Of a DNA stretch of 51,226 nucleotides, positions 24,995 to 33,298 are shown in pieces (the first letter of the stretch is position 1; every line of letters begins with the position of its first letter). Origin of the DNA: Glycomyces albidus (GTDB lineage Bacteria > Actinomycetota > Actinomycetes > Mycobacteriales > Micromonosporaceae). The stretch covers positions 1 to 51,226 of the forward strand of contig NZ_WIAO01000034.1 in NCBI RefSeq assembly GCF_009451885.1, read 5' to 3'. Position numbers and translations under genes: made by a program. The notes below the pieces were generated by a model. That model saw nothing but the letters and a program-made list of their open reading frames with translations, was not told the DNA's origin and did no database searches.

Positions 24995-25386
24995 ACCAGG
25001 CGCTTCTGCGGCTCTCAGTCCGGCCCGAGGGCCCCTATGGTGAAGGGGCGCAATGCGACGCGGGGTGGGCCGGCCGAGCCCTTCGGTGTGCCCCGTCCGT
25101 GGCGGATGTCTGCGTCCACATGATCGCCGGCGGCGTCCCCGCGGGACCGCGAACCGGTCGTCGCCGGACCGGTCCGTCCCGCTCATCGCCCTGCCGCAAG
25201 AACGCCTCGTGTCCGCTTCTTGACCGCTCGTCCGGTTTCCAGGATGACCTGGGCTTCGATTCGTTTGGTCTGCGCCGCAATGCGCAGGGTGGTCATGGCC
25301 GGTTGCCGCGTTTGCCGTTAGGATTCGGGGCACTGCCGGGTGATGTCAGCCCGCAGTCGTGATGATGGCAATCTGACGGAGGAAGC
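24995..25386. other. Intergenic region before the TerC gene
   Basis: 392 bases with no supported gene. A TTGACC at 25220-25225 with GATGAC 17 bases later is a weak promoter candidate. I looked for the manganese (yybP-ykoY) riboswitch often found before terC genes and saw none of its conserved sequence. GGAGG ahead of GTG 25387 is the only clear signal. Confidence 0.4.
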
Positions 25387-26391
25387 GTGCTGGATATCAG
25401 CCCACTCACCTGGGCCGTGACGATCGGACTCATCGTCGTTCTGCTGGCGGTGGACCTGCTGTTGGCGGCCCTGCGCCCGCACCACGTCGGGTTCAAGGAG
25501 GCCACGGCCTGGTCGGTGTTCTACATCGCCATCGCGATCCTGTTCGGCGTCTGGTTCGGCCTGCAGTACGGGAACGCCGCCGGCACCGAGTACTTCGCCG
25601 GCTACATCATCGAGAAGAGCCTCTCGGTCGACAACCTGTTCGTGTTCGTCATCATCATGACGACGTTCGCGGTCCCCGACTACCACCAGCACAAGGTCCT
25701 GACCTTCGGCATCGTGCTCGCGCTCATCATGCGCGCCATCTTCATCGCGCTCGGATCCGCGCTCATCAACTCGTTCTCGTTCATGTTCCTGGTCTTCGGG
25801 CTGCTGCTGGTCTACACCGCGATCCAGCTCTTCCGGCACCGGGACGAGGATCCGGACGTCGAGTCGAACCTCATGGTCCGCGGCGCCCGCCGGTTCCTCC
25901 CGGTCAGCGCCGACTACATCGGCGGCAAGCTCCTCGCGAAGGAGGGCGGCCGCCGGGTCGTCACCCCGCTGTTCATCGTGCTCATCGCGATCGGCTCGGT
26001 CGACCTGCTGTTCGCGCTCGACTCGATCCCCGCGGTCTTCGGCGTCACCCAGGAGGCGTACATCGTCTTCACCGCGAACGCCTTCGCGCTCCTGGGCCTG
26101 CGCGCCCTGTTCTTCCTCGTGAAGGGCCTGCTCGACCGCCTCGTCTACCTCTCGACGGGCCTGTCGATCATCCTGCTGTTCATCGGCTTCAAGCTGGTCC
26201 TGCACTGGGCTCACGTCGACATCGACGAGTCCGTCCCGGAGATCTCGACCCCGCTCAGCCTCGGCGTCGTCATCGGAGTCCTGGTCGTGGTCACCATCGC
26301 GAGCCTGATCAAGACCCGCCTCAGCCCGGAGGAGAAGGCGCACGCCGGCTCGCTCTCGGCCACGAAGAAGAAGGACGACGAAGGCAGGTAG
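25387..26391 (+). CDS. TerC-family integral membrane protein (Alx-like)
   Basis: 334 residues from GTG 25387, 4 bases after GGAGG. About nine membrane segments include the TerC signatures EYFAGYIIEKSLSVDNLFVFVIIM and SVDLLFALDSIPAVFGVTQEAYIVFTANAFALLGLRALFF, with acidic residues in the membrane (SVDN, FALDS). The C-terminal tail is Lys/Glu-rich. TerC/Alx proteins export or regulate Mn2+ and are linked to tellurite resistance and metal loading of secreted proteins. A bidirectional terminator follows. Confidence 0.92.
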   Translation: MLDISPLTWAVTIGLIVVLLAVDLLLAALRPHHVGFKEATAWSVFYIAIAILFGVWFGLQYGNAAGTEYFAGYIIEKSLSVDNLFVFVIIMTTFAVPDYHQHKVLTFGIVLALIMRAIFIALGSALINSFSFMFLVFGLLLVYTAIQLFRHRDEDPDVESNLMVRGARRFLPVSADYIGGKLLAKEGGRRVVTPLFIVLIAIGSVDLLFALDSIPAVFGVTQEAYIVFTANAFALLGLRALFFLVKGLLDRLVYLSTGLSIILLFIGFKLVLHWAHVDIDESVPEISTPLSLGVVIGVLVVVTIASLIKTRLSPEEKAHAGSLSATKKKDDEGR

Positions 26392-26397
26392 GCGCCG

Positions 26398-26423
26398 ACG
26401 GGCCCCGGGAGACCGGGGCCCGT
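26398..26423. terminator. Bidirectional terminator between terC and a convergent MFS gene
   Basis: ACGGGCCCCGG (26398-26408) pairs perfectly with CCGGGGCCCGT (26413-26423) around GAGA; it is followed by TTCG on the plus strand. Confidence 0.85.
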
Positions 26424-26427
26424 TCGC

Positions 26428-27540
26428 TCAGCGCCGCTTCGCCAGGAGCAGCAGGACCAGCAGCAGCGGGATCGGGAGCAGGAACGCCTCGCGCAGCCCG
26501 ATCTCCCCGTCCAGCCAGCCCAGGACCGCGGGCGCGGACAGGATCGCCGTGCCCGAGGCGAGCGACCCGATCGACGCGGAATGCCGCGACGTCAGATCCG
26601 GGACGTTCACCAGGCTCGCCAGCATGATCGGGTACAGCGGCGCGATGCCCAGGCTCGCGACCGCGATGCCGGCGGTCACCGTGACCGGGTCCTGCCCGAG
26701 GTAGACGACGACCGTGCCGGCCGCCGTGACCGCGACGGCGGCGCCGACCGCCCAGGGCCGGTCCACGAACCGGGGCCCGATGAACCTCCCGGCGGCCATG
26801 CCGATCCCGAAGCTCGCCCCGAGCGCCGAGGCCGTCCCGAGCGCCACGCCCGTGTCGACCAGCCGGGCCACGCCCCAGACCACGAAGCAGAACTCGCACG
26901 CGACGCTGAGGACGATCCGCACCCACCCGAGCACCGCCGGACCGACCGGGACGCGGCCCCGCTCGGCGCCGTCGTCCGCCGCGCCGCGGACCGTGCGGTG
27001 CAGGACCGCCGCGAGCGCCACCGGGACCGCGGCGAGCAGCGCCCACCGGCCCGGAATCCCCGCGGTCTCCAAGGCGCCGAACGCGAGCGGCGCGAGCACC
27101 CCGGCCGCGCTCGCGACGCCGACCGCGATCGCGATCCGCTTCGCCGCGCCCGGACCGCGCAGCAGCGACGGCGTGGCGAGGGCGATCGCGGCGCACCCGA
27201 GCCCGACCAGGACCGACCCCGGCCCCGCGATCCAGAGGTTCGGCGTCACGGCCATGGCGACCGCGCCGACCGTGATCACCGCGCCGGCGGCCCGCATGAC
27301 CCGGCCCGCGCCCGCGCGCAGCATGGACGGCCCGAGCACGGCCGTGAGGACGAGCCCCGCTCCGAACATCATGGTGAGCCACACGAGTTCGCCGCGCGGC
27401 CGGTCGAGTTCGACCGCGATCCCGGCGAGGTAGGGCCCGAACGAGGAGACGAGGAAGCCGAGCCCGGTCTGCGCGAACGCGACGACCCGGCCCACTTCGC
27501 GGTCGGGGGCCCGGACCGCCGCGGCCGCCTCAGTGGCCAT
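26428..27540 (-). CDS. MFS transporter
   Basis: 370 residues from ATG 27540, which overlaps the end of the HAD gene by 11 bases; the frame extends further upstream without good sequence. About 10-12 membrane helices are visible, starting with VVAFAQTGLGFLVSSFGPYLAGIAVELDRPRGELVWLTMMFG. The first half has weak versions of the MFS loop motif. FCFVVWGVARLVD and APLYPIMLASLVNVPDLTSRHSASIGSLASGTAILSAPAVLGWL resemble FucP/YfkF-like sugar or drug carriers. Coupling with the HAD phosphatase suggests sugar-related transport, but the substrate is unknown. Confidence 0.82.
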   Translation of the reverse strand: MATEAAAAVRAPDREVGRVVAFAQTGLGFLVSSFGPYLAGIAVELDRPRGELVWLTMMFGAGLVLTAVLGPSMLRAGAGRVMRAAGAVITVGAVAMAVTPNLWIAGPGSVLVGLGCAAIALATPSLLRGPGAAKRIAIAVGVASAAGVLAPLAFGALETAGIPGRWALLAAVPVALAAVLHRTVRGAADDGAERGRVPVGPAVLGWVRIVLSVACEFCFVVWGVARLVDTGVALGTASALGASFGIGMAAGRFIGPRFVDRPWAVGAAVAVTAAGTVVVYLGQDPVTVTAGIAVASLGIAPLYPIMLASLVNVPDLTSRHSASIGSLASGTAILSAPAVLGWLDGEIGLREAFLLPIPLLLVLLLLAKRR

Positions 27541-28180
27541 CGCGCGTCTCGCCCGCCGGTGCCGCCGACTCGACGAGGTCCGCGAGCTCGTCCAGATCCG
27601 CAAGGGACACATCGCCTTCGAGGCCCCGGAGTGCGGCGGTCATCGCGCCGGCGGCGCGTCCGGCCGCCAGGCCCGGCTCGGAGTCCTCGACCACGAGGCA
27701 GTCGGCGGGGTCGACGCCGAGCGCTTCCGCGGCCTTGAGGTACCCCTCGGGGTCGGGTTTGCCGCGCTCGACGTCGTCGTACGTCAGCAGCAGCGGCGGC
27801 TCGATCCCGGCGGCGGCGAGGCGGGCCTTCGCGAGCCGGTCGTCGGCGCTGGTGACCACCGCCCACGGGATGCTCGCGCGCTCTAGGACCGCGAGCAGTC
27901 GCATTGCGCCCCTTGTTGGGACGACTTCGTCGAGGTCGTCGTACTGGAACTCGAGCTGCCGTGCCGCGGACGCCGCGACGCCGTCCGCGTCGAGGTCGGG
28001 CCGCAGCCTCGCGACCGTGAGCGGGGCGGGGCTGCCGTGCGCGTCCGCGAGCGCGACCGCTTCCTCGACGCCGTACTCGCGTGCCCAGGCCGCCCAGGCG
28101 CGCTCGACGGCGCCGTCGGAATCGACCAGGGTGCCGTCCATGTCGAACAGGACGGCTGCGGGGTTGCTGTAGCTTCGCAT
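27530..28180 (-). CDS. HAD-superfamily phosphatase (subfamily IA)
   Basis: 216 residues from ATG 28180, with GGAGGG upstream. Motif I FDMDGTLVDSDG (Asp13/Asp15), motif II VVTSADDRLAKARL, motif III Lys in GKPDPEGYLKAAEALG, and motif IV CLVVEDSEPGLAAG are complete, so it should be an active small-molecule phosphatase of the sugar-phosphatase/phosphoglycolate type. A helical cap (about 20-80) fits subfamily IA. It is the first gene of a two-gene unit with the MFS gene and is divergent from a ROK regulator over a shared AT-rich operator. Confidence 0.9.
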   Translation of the reverse strand: MRSYSNPAAVLFDMDGTLVDSDGAVERAWAAWAREYGVEEAVALADAHGSPAPLTVARLRPDLDADGVAASAARQLEFQYDDLDEVVPTRGAMRLLAVLERASIPWAVVTSADDRLAKARLAAAGIEPPLLLTYDDVERGKPDPEGYLKAAEALGVDPADCLVVEDSEPGLAAGRAAGAMTAALRGLEGDVSLADLDELADLVESAAPAGETRDGH

Positions 28181-28198
28181 GAAGCCCTCCGGGGATCA

Positions 28199-28223
28199 TT
28201 TAAACTCGTAGCGCGAGGATAAA
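28199..28223. promoter_or_regulatory. ROK operator candidate
   Basis: TTTAAACTCG (28199-28208) and CGAGGATAAA (28214-28223) form an inverted repeat (8 of 10 matched) around TAGCG, in the 56-base gap between the divergent HAD and ROK genes. The AT-rich arms with a GC core resemble NagC/Mlc/XylR-type ROK sites. Confidence 0.6.
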
Positions 28224-28236
28224 CGCTGGAGGTGGC

Positions 28237-29427
28237 ATGGCGCAAGCCCGAGCATCGGCGCCGGAGCCCGCACCGGGCCGGGTCGGACGAGCCGAGGCCG
28301 CCCGCTGGAGCGGCGCGCTCGACCTGCTGCGACTCGTGCGCGCGCGTCCCGGCGTCACGCGCGCCGAAGCCGCGCGGGTCCTGCACGTCGGCAGCGGCAC
28401 CGCGACCGAGATCTCCTCGCGCCTGCGCGCGCTGGACCTCTTGTCCGAGCACCCGGCGCCGCCGACCGGCCGCGGGCGGCCCACGACCACGCTGCATGCG
28501 CACCCGGACGGCCCCCTCGCGGTCGTGGTCGACGTGCGCCAGGCCGAATGGCGCGTCGCCGTCGCGGACCTCGAAGGCACCCTGAGCGAAGCGGCCACCG
28601 GCCGCCACGGCTCCAAGCGCCCCGAACCGGTGTTCGGGGCGATCCGCGAGGCCGTCGCGGCCATCGCCGACCGGCACGGCACCCGCATCCGCGCGGTCTC
28701 GGTCTCCGCCGCGGCCACGGTGCGGCGCGGCCGCATCGAGCAGTCGAGCGTCCTCGGATGGCGCGATGTGGAGGTCGCGCCGCTGCTTCCCGGTGTCCCC
28801 CAAGTCCTCGGCAACGACGCGACCCTCGCCGGGCTCGCCGAGGCCCGCCTCGCCCACCCGGGCAGGAGCGTCCTCTACCTGACGATCGAGGTCGGCATCG
28901 GCGGCGTCTACGTCGACGGCGACCGCGCGATCACCGGTGCCACGGGCGCCGGCGGCGAGTTCGGCCACGCGCCCTTCGGCGACCCCGGCGTCCCGTGCCC
29001 GTGCGGCGCGACGGGCTGCTGGGACGTCGCGGTCGACGGCCGCGCCGTCGCCCGCCACCTCGGCGAACCCGAACCCGACGACCCCCGCGCCTACCTCATC
29101 GACGCCCTGGTCGACCCCGATGCCCGTGCGGCCGTCGCGCAATGCGCGACCACGCTCGGCCGCGGCGCGGCCGGACTCGCCAACGTCCTCGACCCCGAGG
29201 TGGTCTCCTTCGGCGGGCTCGCGCCCGAGGTGCGGCGCGCGGCGCCGGACGCGTTCGCCGCCGCGTTCGAGGCGGGCCTGATGGGCTTCCGCCGCGACGA
29301 CCCGCCGGCCCTGATCGCCTCGGCGCTCGGCCCCGACGCGTTCCTCCTGGGCGCGGCCGAGGCCGCGTTCGACGAGGTCCTCACCGAGCACGGCCTGGCG
29401 TCGTGGGTCGAGGCCCGCGCCGACTGA
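28237..29427 (+). CDS. ROK-family transcriptional regulator
   Basis: 396 residues from ATG 28237, 5 bases after GGAGG. An N-terminal winged helix (ALDLLRLVRARPGVTRAEAARVLHVGSGTATEISSRLRAL) precedes a ROK sugar-kinase-like domain. The ROK zinc motif is intact (GEFGHAPFG, then CPCGATGCWD: His plus CxCGxxGCW). The phosphate-binding motif normally DxGGT is replaced (VDVRQAEWRVAVADL), so kinase activity is unlikely and the domain probably acts as a sugar sensor. It should control the divergent HAD-MFS pair through 28199-28223. Confidence 0.9.
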   Translation: MAQARASAPEPAPGRVGRAEAARWSGALDLLRLVRARPGVTRAEAARVLHVGSGTATEISSRLRALDLLSEHPAPPTGRGRPTTTLHAHPDGPLAVVVDVRQAEWRVAVADLEGTLSEAATGRHGSKRPEPVFGAIREAVAAIADRHGTRIRAVSVSAAATVRRGRIEQSSVLGWRDVEVAPLLPGVPQVLGNDATLAGLAEARLAHPGRSVLYLTIEVGIGGVYVDGDRAITGATGAGGEFGHAPFGDPGVPCPCGATGCWDVAVDGRAVARHLGEPEPDDPRAYLIDALVDPDARAAVAQCATTLGRGAAGLANVLDPEVVSFGGLAPEVRRAAPDAFAAAFEAGLMGFRRDDPPALIASALGPDAFLLGAAEAAFDEVLTEHGLASWVEARAD

Positions 29428-29431
29428 AGGC

Positions 29432-29935
29432 TCAGCGGCGGTCGCACCAGCGCTTCGCGCTCGGCGTGCGCAGCAGCAGGATCACGACCGCCGACAGCAC
29501 GATGCAGGCGCCCGCCGCGATGCGCACGCCCGTGAACGGGTCGTCGTCGCCGAGCTTGTGGCGGCCCTCGACGTGGAGGAACAGCATCGCGATCCAGACG
29601 GCGGCCGCCGCGGCCTCGGCGGCGATCGCGGCGACCCGCGCGGTCGCCGAGCCGCGCGCGAACCCGAAGGAGGCGACCGCGCGGAGGAGCAGCCAGGCCA
29701 GGTTGAACCACAGGCACACCTGCGTGACCGCGGCGGTGTAGGGCGGCACCTCGACCCAGTGCCAGGCCGAGTCGGGGCCGCCGCCCGACCGGAGCGCCCA
29801 GAGCGTGATCGCGGCGTACAGTCCGACGAAGGCGCCGAGGCCGCCCGCGCCGGAGGCGAGCGCCATCGCGGCGATGACGACGCCGGGCGTGCGGTCCGGC
29901 CGCGCCGGTCCGGCGGCCGCAGCGGAGTCGGGCAT
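29432..29935 (-). CDS. Four-TM membrane protein of unknown function
   Basis: 167 residues from ATG 29935. Four hydrophobic segments are visible (about 18-48, 66-90, 98-120, 137-158), with a polar HVEGRHKLGDDDPFTG loop before the last. The tail PSAKRWCDRR resembles the tail TRASEAWCSR of the small membrane protein at 35698, hinting at a shared family. It ends 4 bases from the convergent ROK gene with no terminator between them and lies 35 bases upstream of the next minus-strand gene's end. Confidence 0.7.
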   Translation of the reverse strand: MPDSAAAAGPARPDRTPGVVIAAMALASGAGGLGAFVGLYAAITLWALRSGGGPDSAWHWVEVPPYTAAVTQVCLWFNLAWLLLRAVASFGFARGSATARVAAIAAEAAAAAVWIAMLFLHVEGRHKLGDDDPFTGVRIAAGACIVLSAVVILLLRTPSAKRWCDRR

Positions 29936-29969
29936 CCCGACACCCTACGGGGCCACGGCAAACCGGTGG

Positions 29970-31220
29970 TCAGACCGGGGCGGGTTCGCGGGCCTTGCGG
30001 GTCCGGTCGTAGACCGGCACCCATTTGGCGAGCCAGCCGACGCCGAACCAGCTGATGAGGCCGAGCGCGACCGCGGCCGCGCCCAGCGGGAACGCGAGCG
30101 AGACGAGGCTGATGAGGCCGGGCCCGGCGACGTTCCCGAGGTCGGCGCACAGCCGCCAGCCGCCGAGGAACTGGCGGCGGGCGTCCGGCGGGGCGACGTC
30201 GGAGCCGAGGGTGAGGACGATCCCGGAGGAGATCCCGTTGCCCAGGCCCATGAAGCAGGCGACGAGGGCGATGAGGACCGCGGTGTCGGCCAGCGGCAGC
30301 AGCACGAACCCGGCGCCGAGGATCGCCATCGCCGGCAGCCCGACCCACATGCGGCCGAAGCGGTCCATGATCGCGCCGCCGGGGTAGAACAGCAGCATGT
30401 CGACGCCGGCGGAGAGGCCGACGATGATGCTCGTCGTGGTGGCGTCGAGGCCCTGGGACGCGGCCCAGAGCGGGATGATCGCCTGCCGCGCGGCGCGGGC
30501 GACCATGATGAGGAAGACCCCCGAGCCGAGGGTCGCGAGGACCTTGCGGTGGTCGCGCAGGACCCGCCACAGGCTCATGCGCGGTCCGGCGCTCGGCGCC
30601 GCTTCGGCCTCGACCGCGCGCCGGGCGCCGTCTCCCGGCAGCTCGGGCAGGAACAGGCTGAGCAGGCCGCCCGTGAGGCTCGTGCCGGCCGCGAACGCGA
30701 ACGCCGCGCCCATCGAGAACTGCTCGATGAGGGCGGCGCCGACGAACGGGCCGATGAACGAGCCGATGCGGAAGGTGCCGCCGAGGGTCGACAGCGCGCG
30801 GGCGCGGAACCCGATCGCGACGGCTTCGGAGAGGTACGCGTGCCGGGCGAGCCCGAAGACGGCCGAGGCGAGCCCGATCGCGAACACGCACGCCGCGAGG
30901 ACGAGCAGTGACGTCGTCTGCGAGGCGGCGATGAGCGCCGCGGCCTCGACGACGCACGCCGCCAGAAGCACCCGCTTCTCGCCGAACCGGTGCGCGAGCG
31001 ACCCCGCGGGGAGGTCGCCGGCGAGCTGCCCGAAGCCGATGAGGCCGACGATGATCGCGGCCTGCGTGACCGTGGCGCCCAGGTCGAGCGCGTACAGGGC
31101 GATGAGCGGCACGACGGCGCCCATGCCGATGGAGATCAGGACGGTCGGACCGTAGATCGGCACCCAGAGGCGCCGCATGCCGATCGAGTGGGCGGCGTCG
31201 TTCAGGGCATGGTCGGACAC
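29970..31220 (-). CDS. MFS transporter
   Basis: 416 residues from GTG 31220; an ATG 14 codons later (MRRLWVPIYGP) is an alternative. Twelve membrane helices are visible, with MFS loop motif GSLAHRFGEKRVLL after TM2, ARHAYLSEAVAIGFRARALSTLGGTFRIGSFIGPFVG in TM4-5 and GGAIMDRFGRMWVG at the TM8-9 loop. A Gly/Ala/Glu-rich central loop separates the halves. No ribosome site precedes the GTG; TACGTT 7 bases before it would give a leaderless transcript. Substrate unknown. Confidence 0.85.
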   Translation of the reverse strand: MSDHALNDAAHSIGMRRLWVPIYGPTVLISIGMGAVVPLIALYALDLGATVTQAAIIVGLIGFGQLAGDLPAGSLAHRFGEKRVLLAACVVEAAALIAASQTTSLLVLAACVFAIGLASAVFGLARHAYLSEAVAIGFRARALSTLGGTFRIGSFIGPFVGAALIEQFSMGAAFAFAAGTSLTGGLLSLFLPELPGDGARRAVEAEAAPSAGPRMSLWRVLRDHRKVLATLGSGVFLIMVARAARQAIIPLWAASQGLDATTTSIIVGLSAGVDMLLFYPGGAIMDRFGRMWVGLPAMAILGAGFVLLPLADTAVLIALVACFMGLGNGISSGIVLTLGSDVAPPDARRQFLGGWRLCADLGNVAGPGLISLVSLAFPLGAAAVALGLISWFGVGWLAKWVPVYDRTRKAREPAPV

Positions 31221-31232
31221 GTTCGCGAACGT
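31219..31232. promoter_or_regulatory. Palindrome overlapping the start codon of the MFS gene
   Basis: ACGTTCGCGAACGT is a perfect 14-bp palindrome that includes the GTG start codon (31218-31220 on the minus strand). It could be an operator for a leaderless promoter. Confidence 0.45.
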
Positions 31233-31348
31233 AACAAGCAGCGGCGGACCGGCCTCGCCTCGCGGACCCGGATGTGACGCATTCGAACCGGTCGGCCGGT
31301 AAGTGGCGGCCGGGCGGCGCACGACATGGGGCGACGCGGCGAAGCGCC

Positions 31349-31385
31349 CCGGCTCGCCGACCGACCCGGTCGGTCGGCGAGCCGG
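31349..31385 (-). terminator. Terminator of the glucuronoyl esterase gene
   Basis: CCGGCTCGCCGACCGAC (31349-31365) and GTCGGTCGGCGAGCCGG (31369-31385) form a perfect 17-bp stem with loop CCG, 7 bases beyond the stop codon of the minus-strand gene. Confidence 0.88.
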
Positions 31386-31392
31386 AACTGCG

Positions 31393-33069
31393 TCAGTCCG
31401 GCGTGCAGGTGACCGCCGGGGTCGCCGTCGGGCCTTGCGCTACGAAGCCCCAGGCCGCCGATCTCGTCTGGCCCGCGGAGACGGCGCCGTTCCAGCCGAC
31501 GTCCGTCGCCGTGACCGCGGTGCCCGAGCTGTTCACGGTCGCGTTCCAGGAGCTGGCGATCGATTGCCCGCCGGTCCACGTCCAGGTGAGGCGCCAGCCG
31601 CTGATCGCGGTGCCGCCGGCCGTGACGTGGACGTTGCCCTGCCAGCCGCCGTTCCAGCTGTTCACGACCTCGATCCGGGCCGTGCAGCCCGCGCCGCCGG
31701 GCGGCGGTGAGGTCGTCTCTCCAGGAGGCGAAGTGGTCTCGGCGGGGGAGGTGGTCTCGGGCGGTGTCGTCGCGTTGCCCGTGCCGAGCGTCGGCGTGGT
31801 CCAGTTGCGCCACTGCGAGAGGTTCGCGGACTTGCTGGGGTGCATGGTGATCACGCCGGGCGGGTTGCCGCCGCCCTTGAGGAACGCGTTGATGCTCTGC
31901 TGGAGCGGCGTGCGCCAGTCGCTGCGGGTCGCGCAGTGCGTCCCGTCCGAGACGTTCGAGTGGTACGAGAGGTTCGACCCCGCCCCGAGCGCCTTGTAGA
32001 CCTCCGCGCCGCCGAGGGCCGCGACGGCGCCGGACCGCGCCCCGAGCCATTCGACGTGCGGGTTGTCCATGATGAACAGGCCGCGCGGGGCGATCATGCC
32101 GACCATCTCGTGCGTGTCGACCGGGAGCCCGGCCGGGTTGCCCGTGTAGGCGCTGAACGCGTCGCCGAGCCACGGCTGCTCGCCGTAGGCGCTGCTCAAC
32201 GGCTGCGAACCGCTCTCCTGGGCGATCGAGCGCATCGCGCCGACGCCGCCACTGCCGGACTCGATCGGCATCGTCAGGTCGATGCGCTGGTCGAAGGCCC
32301 CGGCCACGAAGGCGCCCTTGCCGTACCGCGAGCACCCGGTGACCCCGGTCGAGCTGTTGAGGATGCTCCCGCCGGACTGCTCGATGACGTCGATGAGGCG
32401 GCTGACGCCCCAAGCCTGCGCCATGAGGATGCCGGTGCTGCTACCTGCGCCGTAGAGGGTGTAGAACGCGCCCTGCTTGTTGTTCCGCGGCGTCCCCTCG
32501 GCCCCGACCGTGCCGGGGTCGTAGTTGACGACCGCGGCGCCCGAGGCCAGGATCGTGCTCGTGTCGGCGCCGAAGCCGCCGTAGACGATGACGGCCGGGA
32601 ACGGGCCGCTGCCGCTCGGGAGCTGCACGCTCGCCGAGAAGCCGGCACTGCGGCCGTTGTCGCTCACGTTGACCGTGATCCGCGAGGAGGTCACCGTGCC
32701 CGTGACGCTGTCGGGCTGGGGCTTGTCGCCGTAGATCGTCCGCTCGGCGAGCTCCTTGATCTCGGACCGGCGGCACTCCCACTGGTCGCGGGTGGTGATC
32801 CGGGTGCCGTCGAGCCTGGTGAACGGGTCGGGCAGGAGCGAGCTCGAGGCCCAGGTGCCGGGGATCCGGACGTTGCAGTCCGCGCCGTCCCATTCGGACA
32901 TCGCCTGCACCTGCGCCTCCGCGTCGAACCGGGTCGAGAGCGCGAGCGCCGAGGCGAGAGCGAGGGACGCGAGCGCGACGAGTGCGAACCGCAGCCTGCG
33001 GCGGTGCCGGGAGCGTCCCGGGGCCGTCCCGGCGGGCGGAGCGGCGCCGGGCGCGATCGATGATGCCAT
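31393..33069 (-). CDS. Secreted glucuronoyl methylesterase (CE15) with C-terminal CBM2
   Basis: 558 residues from ATG 33069, about 8 bases after AAGGA; an in-frame ATG at 33105 lacks a ribosome site. An Arg-rich signal region (RSRHRRRLRFALVALASLALASALAL) precedes a CE15 alpha/beta-hydrolase domain (about 55-405). Ser247 lies in GCSRYGKGA, the CE15 nucleophile motif, Glu270 in MPIESGSGG, and His378 in SDGTHCA. A Thr/Pro linker (about 432-458) leads to a CBM2 domain (about 460-556) with Cys at both ends and the WNGGWQGN, GWRLTWTW and VGWN aromatics. CE15 enzymes cut the ester between lignin alcohols and 4-O-methyl-glucuronic acid of xylan. An operator-like CGAAAACTTTCG lies 89 bases upstream. 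Confidence 0.92.
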   Translation of the reverse strand: MASSIAPGAAPPAGTAPGRSRHRRRLRFALVALASLALASALALSTRFDAEAQVQAMSEWDGADCNVRIPGTWASSSLLPDPFTRLDGTRITTRDQWECRRSEIKELAERTIYGDKPQPDSVTGTVTSSRITVNVSDNGRSAGFSASVQLPSGSGPFPAVIVYGGFGADTSTILASGAAVVNYDPGTVGAEGTPRNNKQGAFYTLYGAGSSTGILMAQAWGVSRLIDVIEQSGGSILNSSTGVTGCSRYGKGAFVAGAFDQRIDLTMPIESGSGGVGAMRSIAQESGSQPLSSAYGEQPWLGDAFSAYTGNPAGLPVDTHEMVGMIAPRGLFIMDNPHVEWLGARSGAVAALGGAEVYKALGAGSNLSYHSNVSDGTHCATRSDWRTPLQQSINAFLKGGGNPPGVITMHPSKSANLSQWRNWTTPTLGTGNATTPPETTSPAETTSPPGETTSPPPGGAGCTARIEVVNSWNGGWQGNVHVTAGGTAISGWRLTWTWTGGQSIASSWNATVNSSGTAVTATDVGWNGAVSAGQTRSAAWGFVAQGPTATPAVTCTPD

Positions 33070-33157
33070 TGGCAGATTCCTTGTCTGGCCAGGGCAGTCC
33101 ATCATCGACGGTGTGGGGCGGCGCGGGAGCCGGCGTCAACGGTGAAACCACTCAGTT

Positions 33158-33169
33158 CGAAAACTTTCG
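33158..33169. promoter_or_regulatory. Xylan-regulon-like operator candidate
   Basis: CGAAAACTTTCG has CGAAA and CTTTCG half-sites. It differs by one inserted A from the CGAAACTTTCG type of element reported upstream of Streptomyces xylanase genes. It lies upstream of the glucuronoyl esterase start (33069), which would fit control by xylan-derived sugars; the binding protein is not in the window. Confidence 0.5.
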
Positions 33170-33298
33170 TGAGGGTTCCAACAGGATACATAGACCGATA
33201 TCGATACGCAATGCCGTGTCGGCCCGCCCCGGGGTAGGATCGGCACCCCGTGCGGGGGCTCCCGCGCGGACGGCAGGCACACAGCGCGAGGTACACCG

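Noticed and set aside
25099..25362. Possible small gene upstream of terC.
   Set aside because: No ribosome site and no protein-like features; it is more likely the terC leader region.
25260..25386. A yybP-ykoY manganese riboswitch before the terC gene.
   Set aside because: None of the conserved core sequence could be found.
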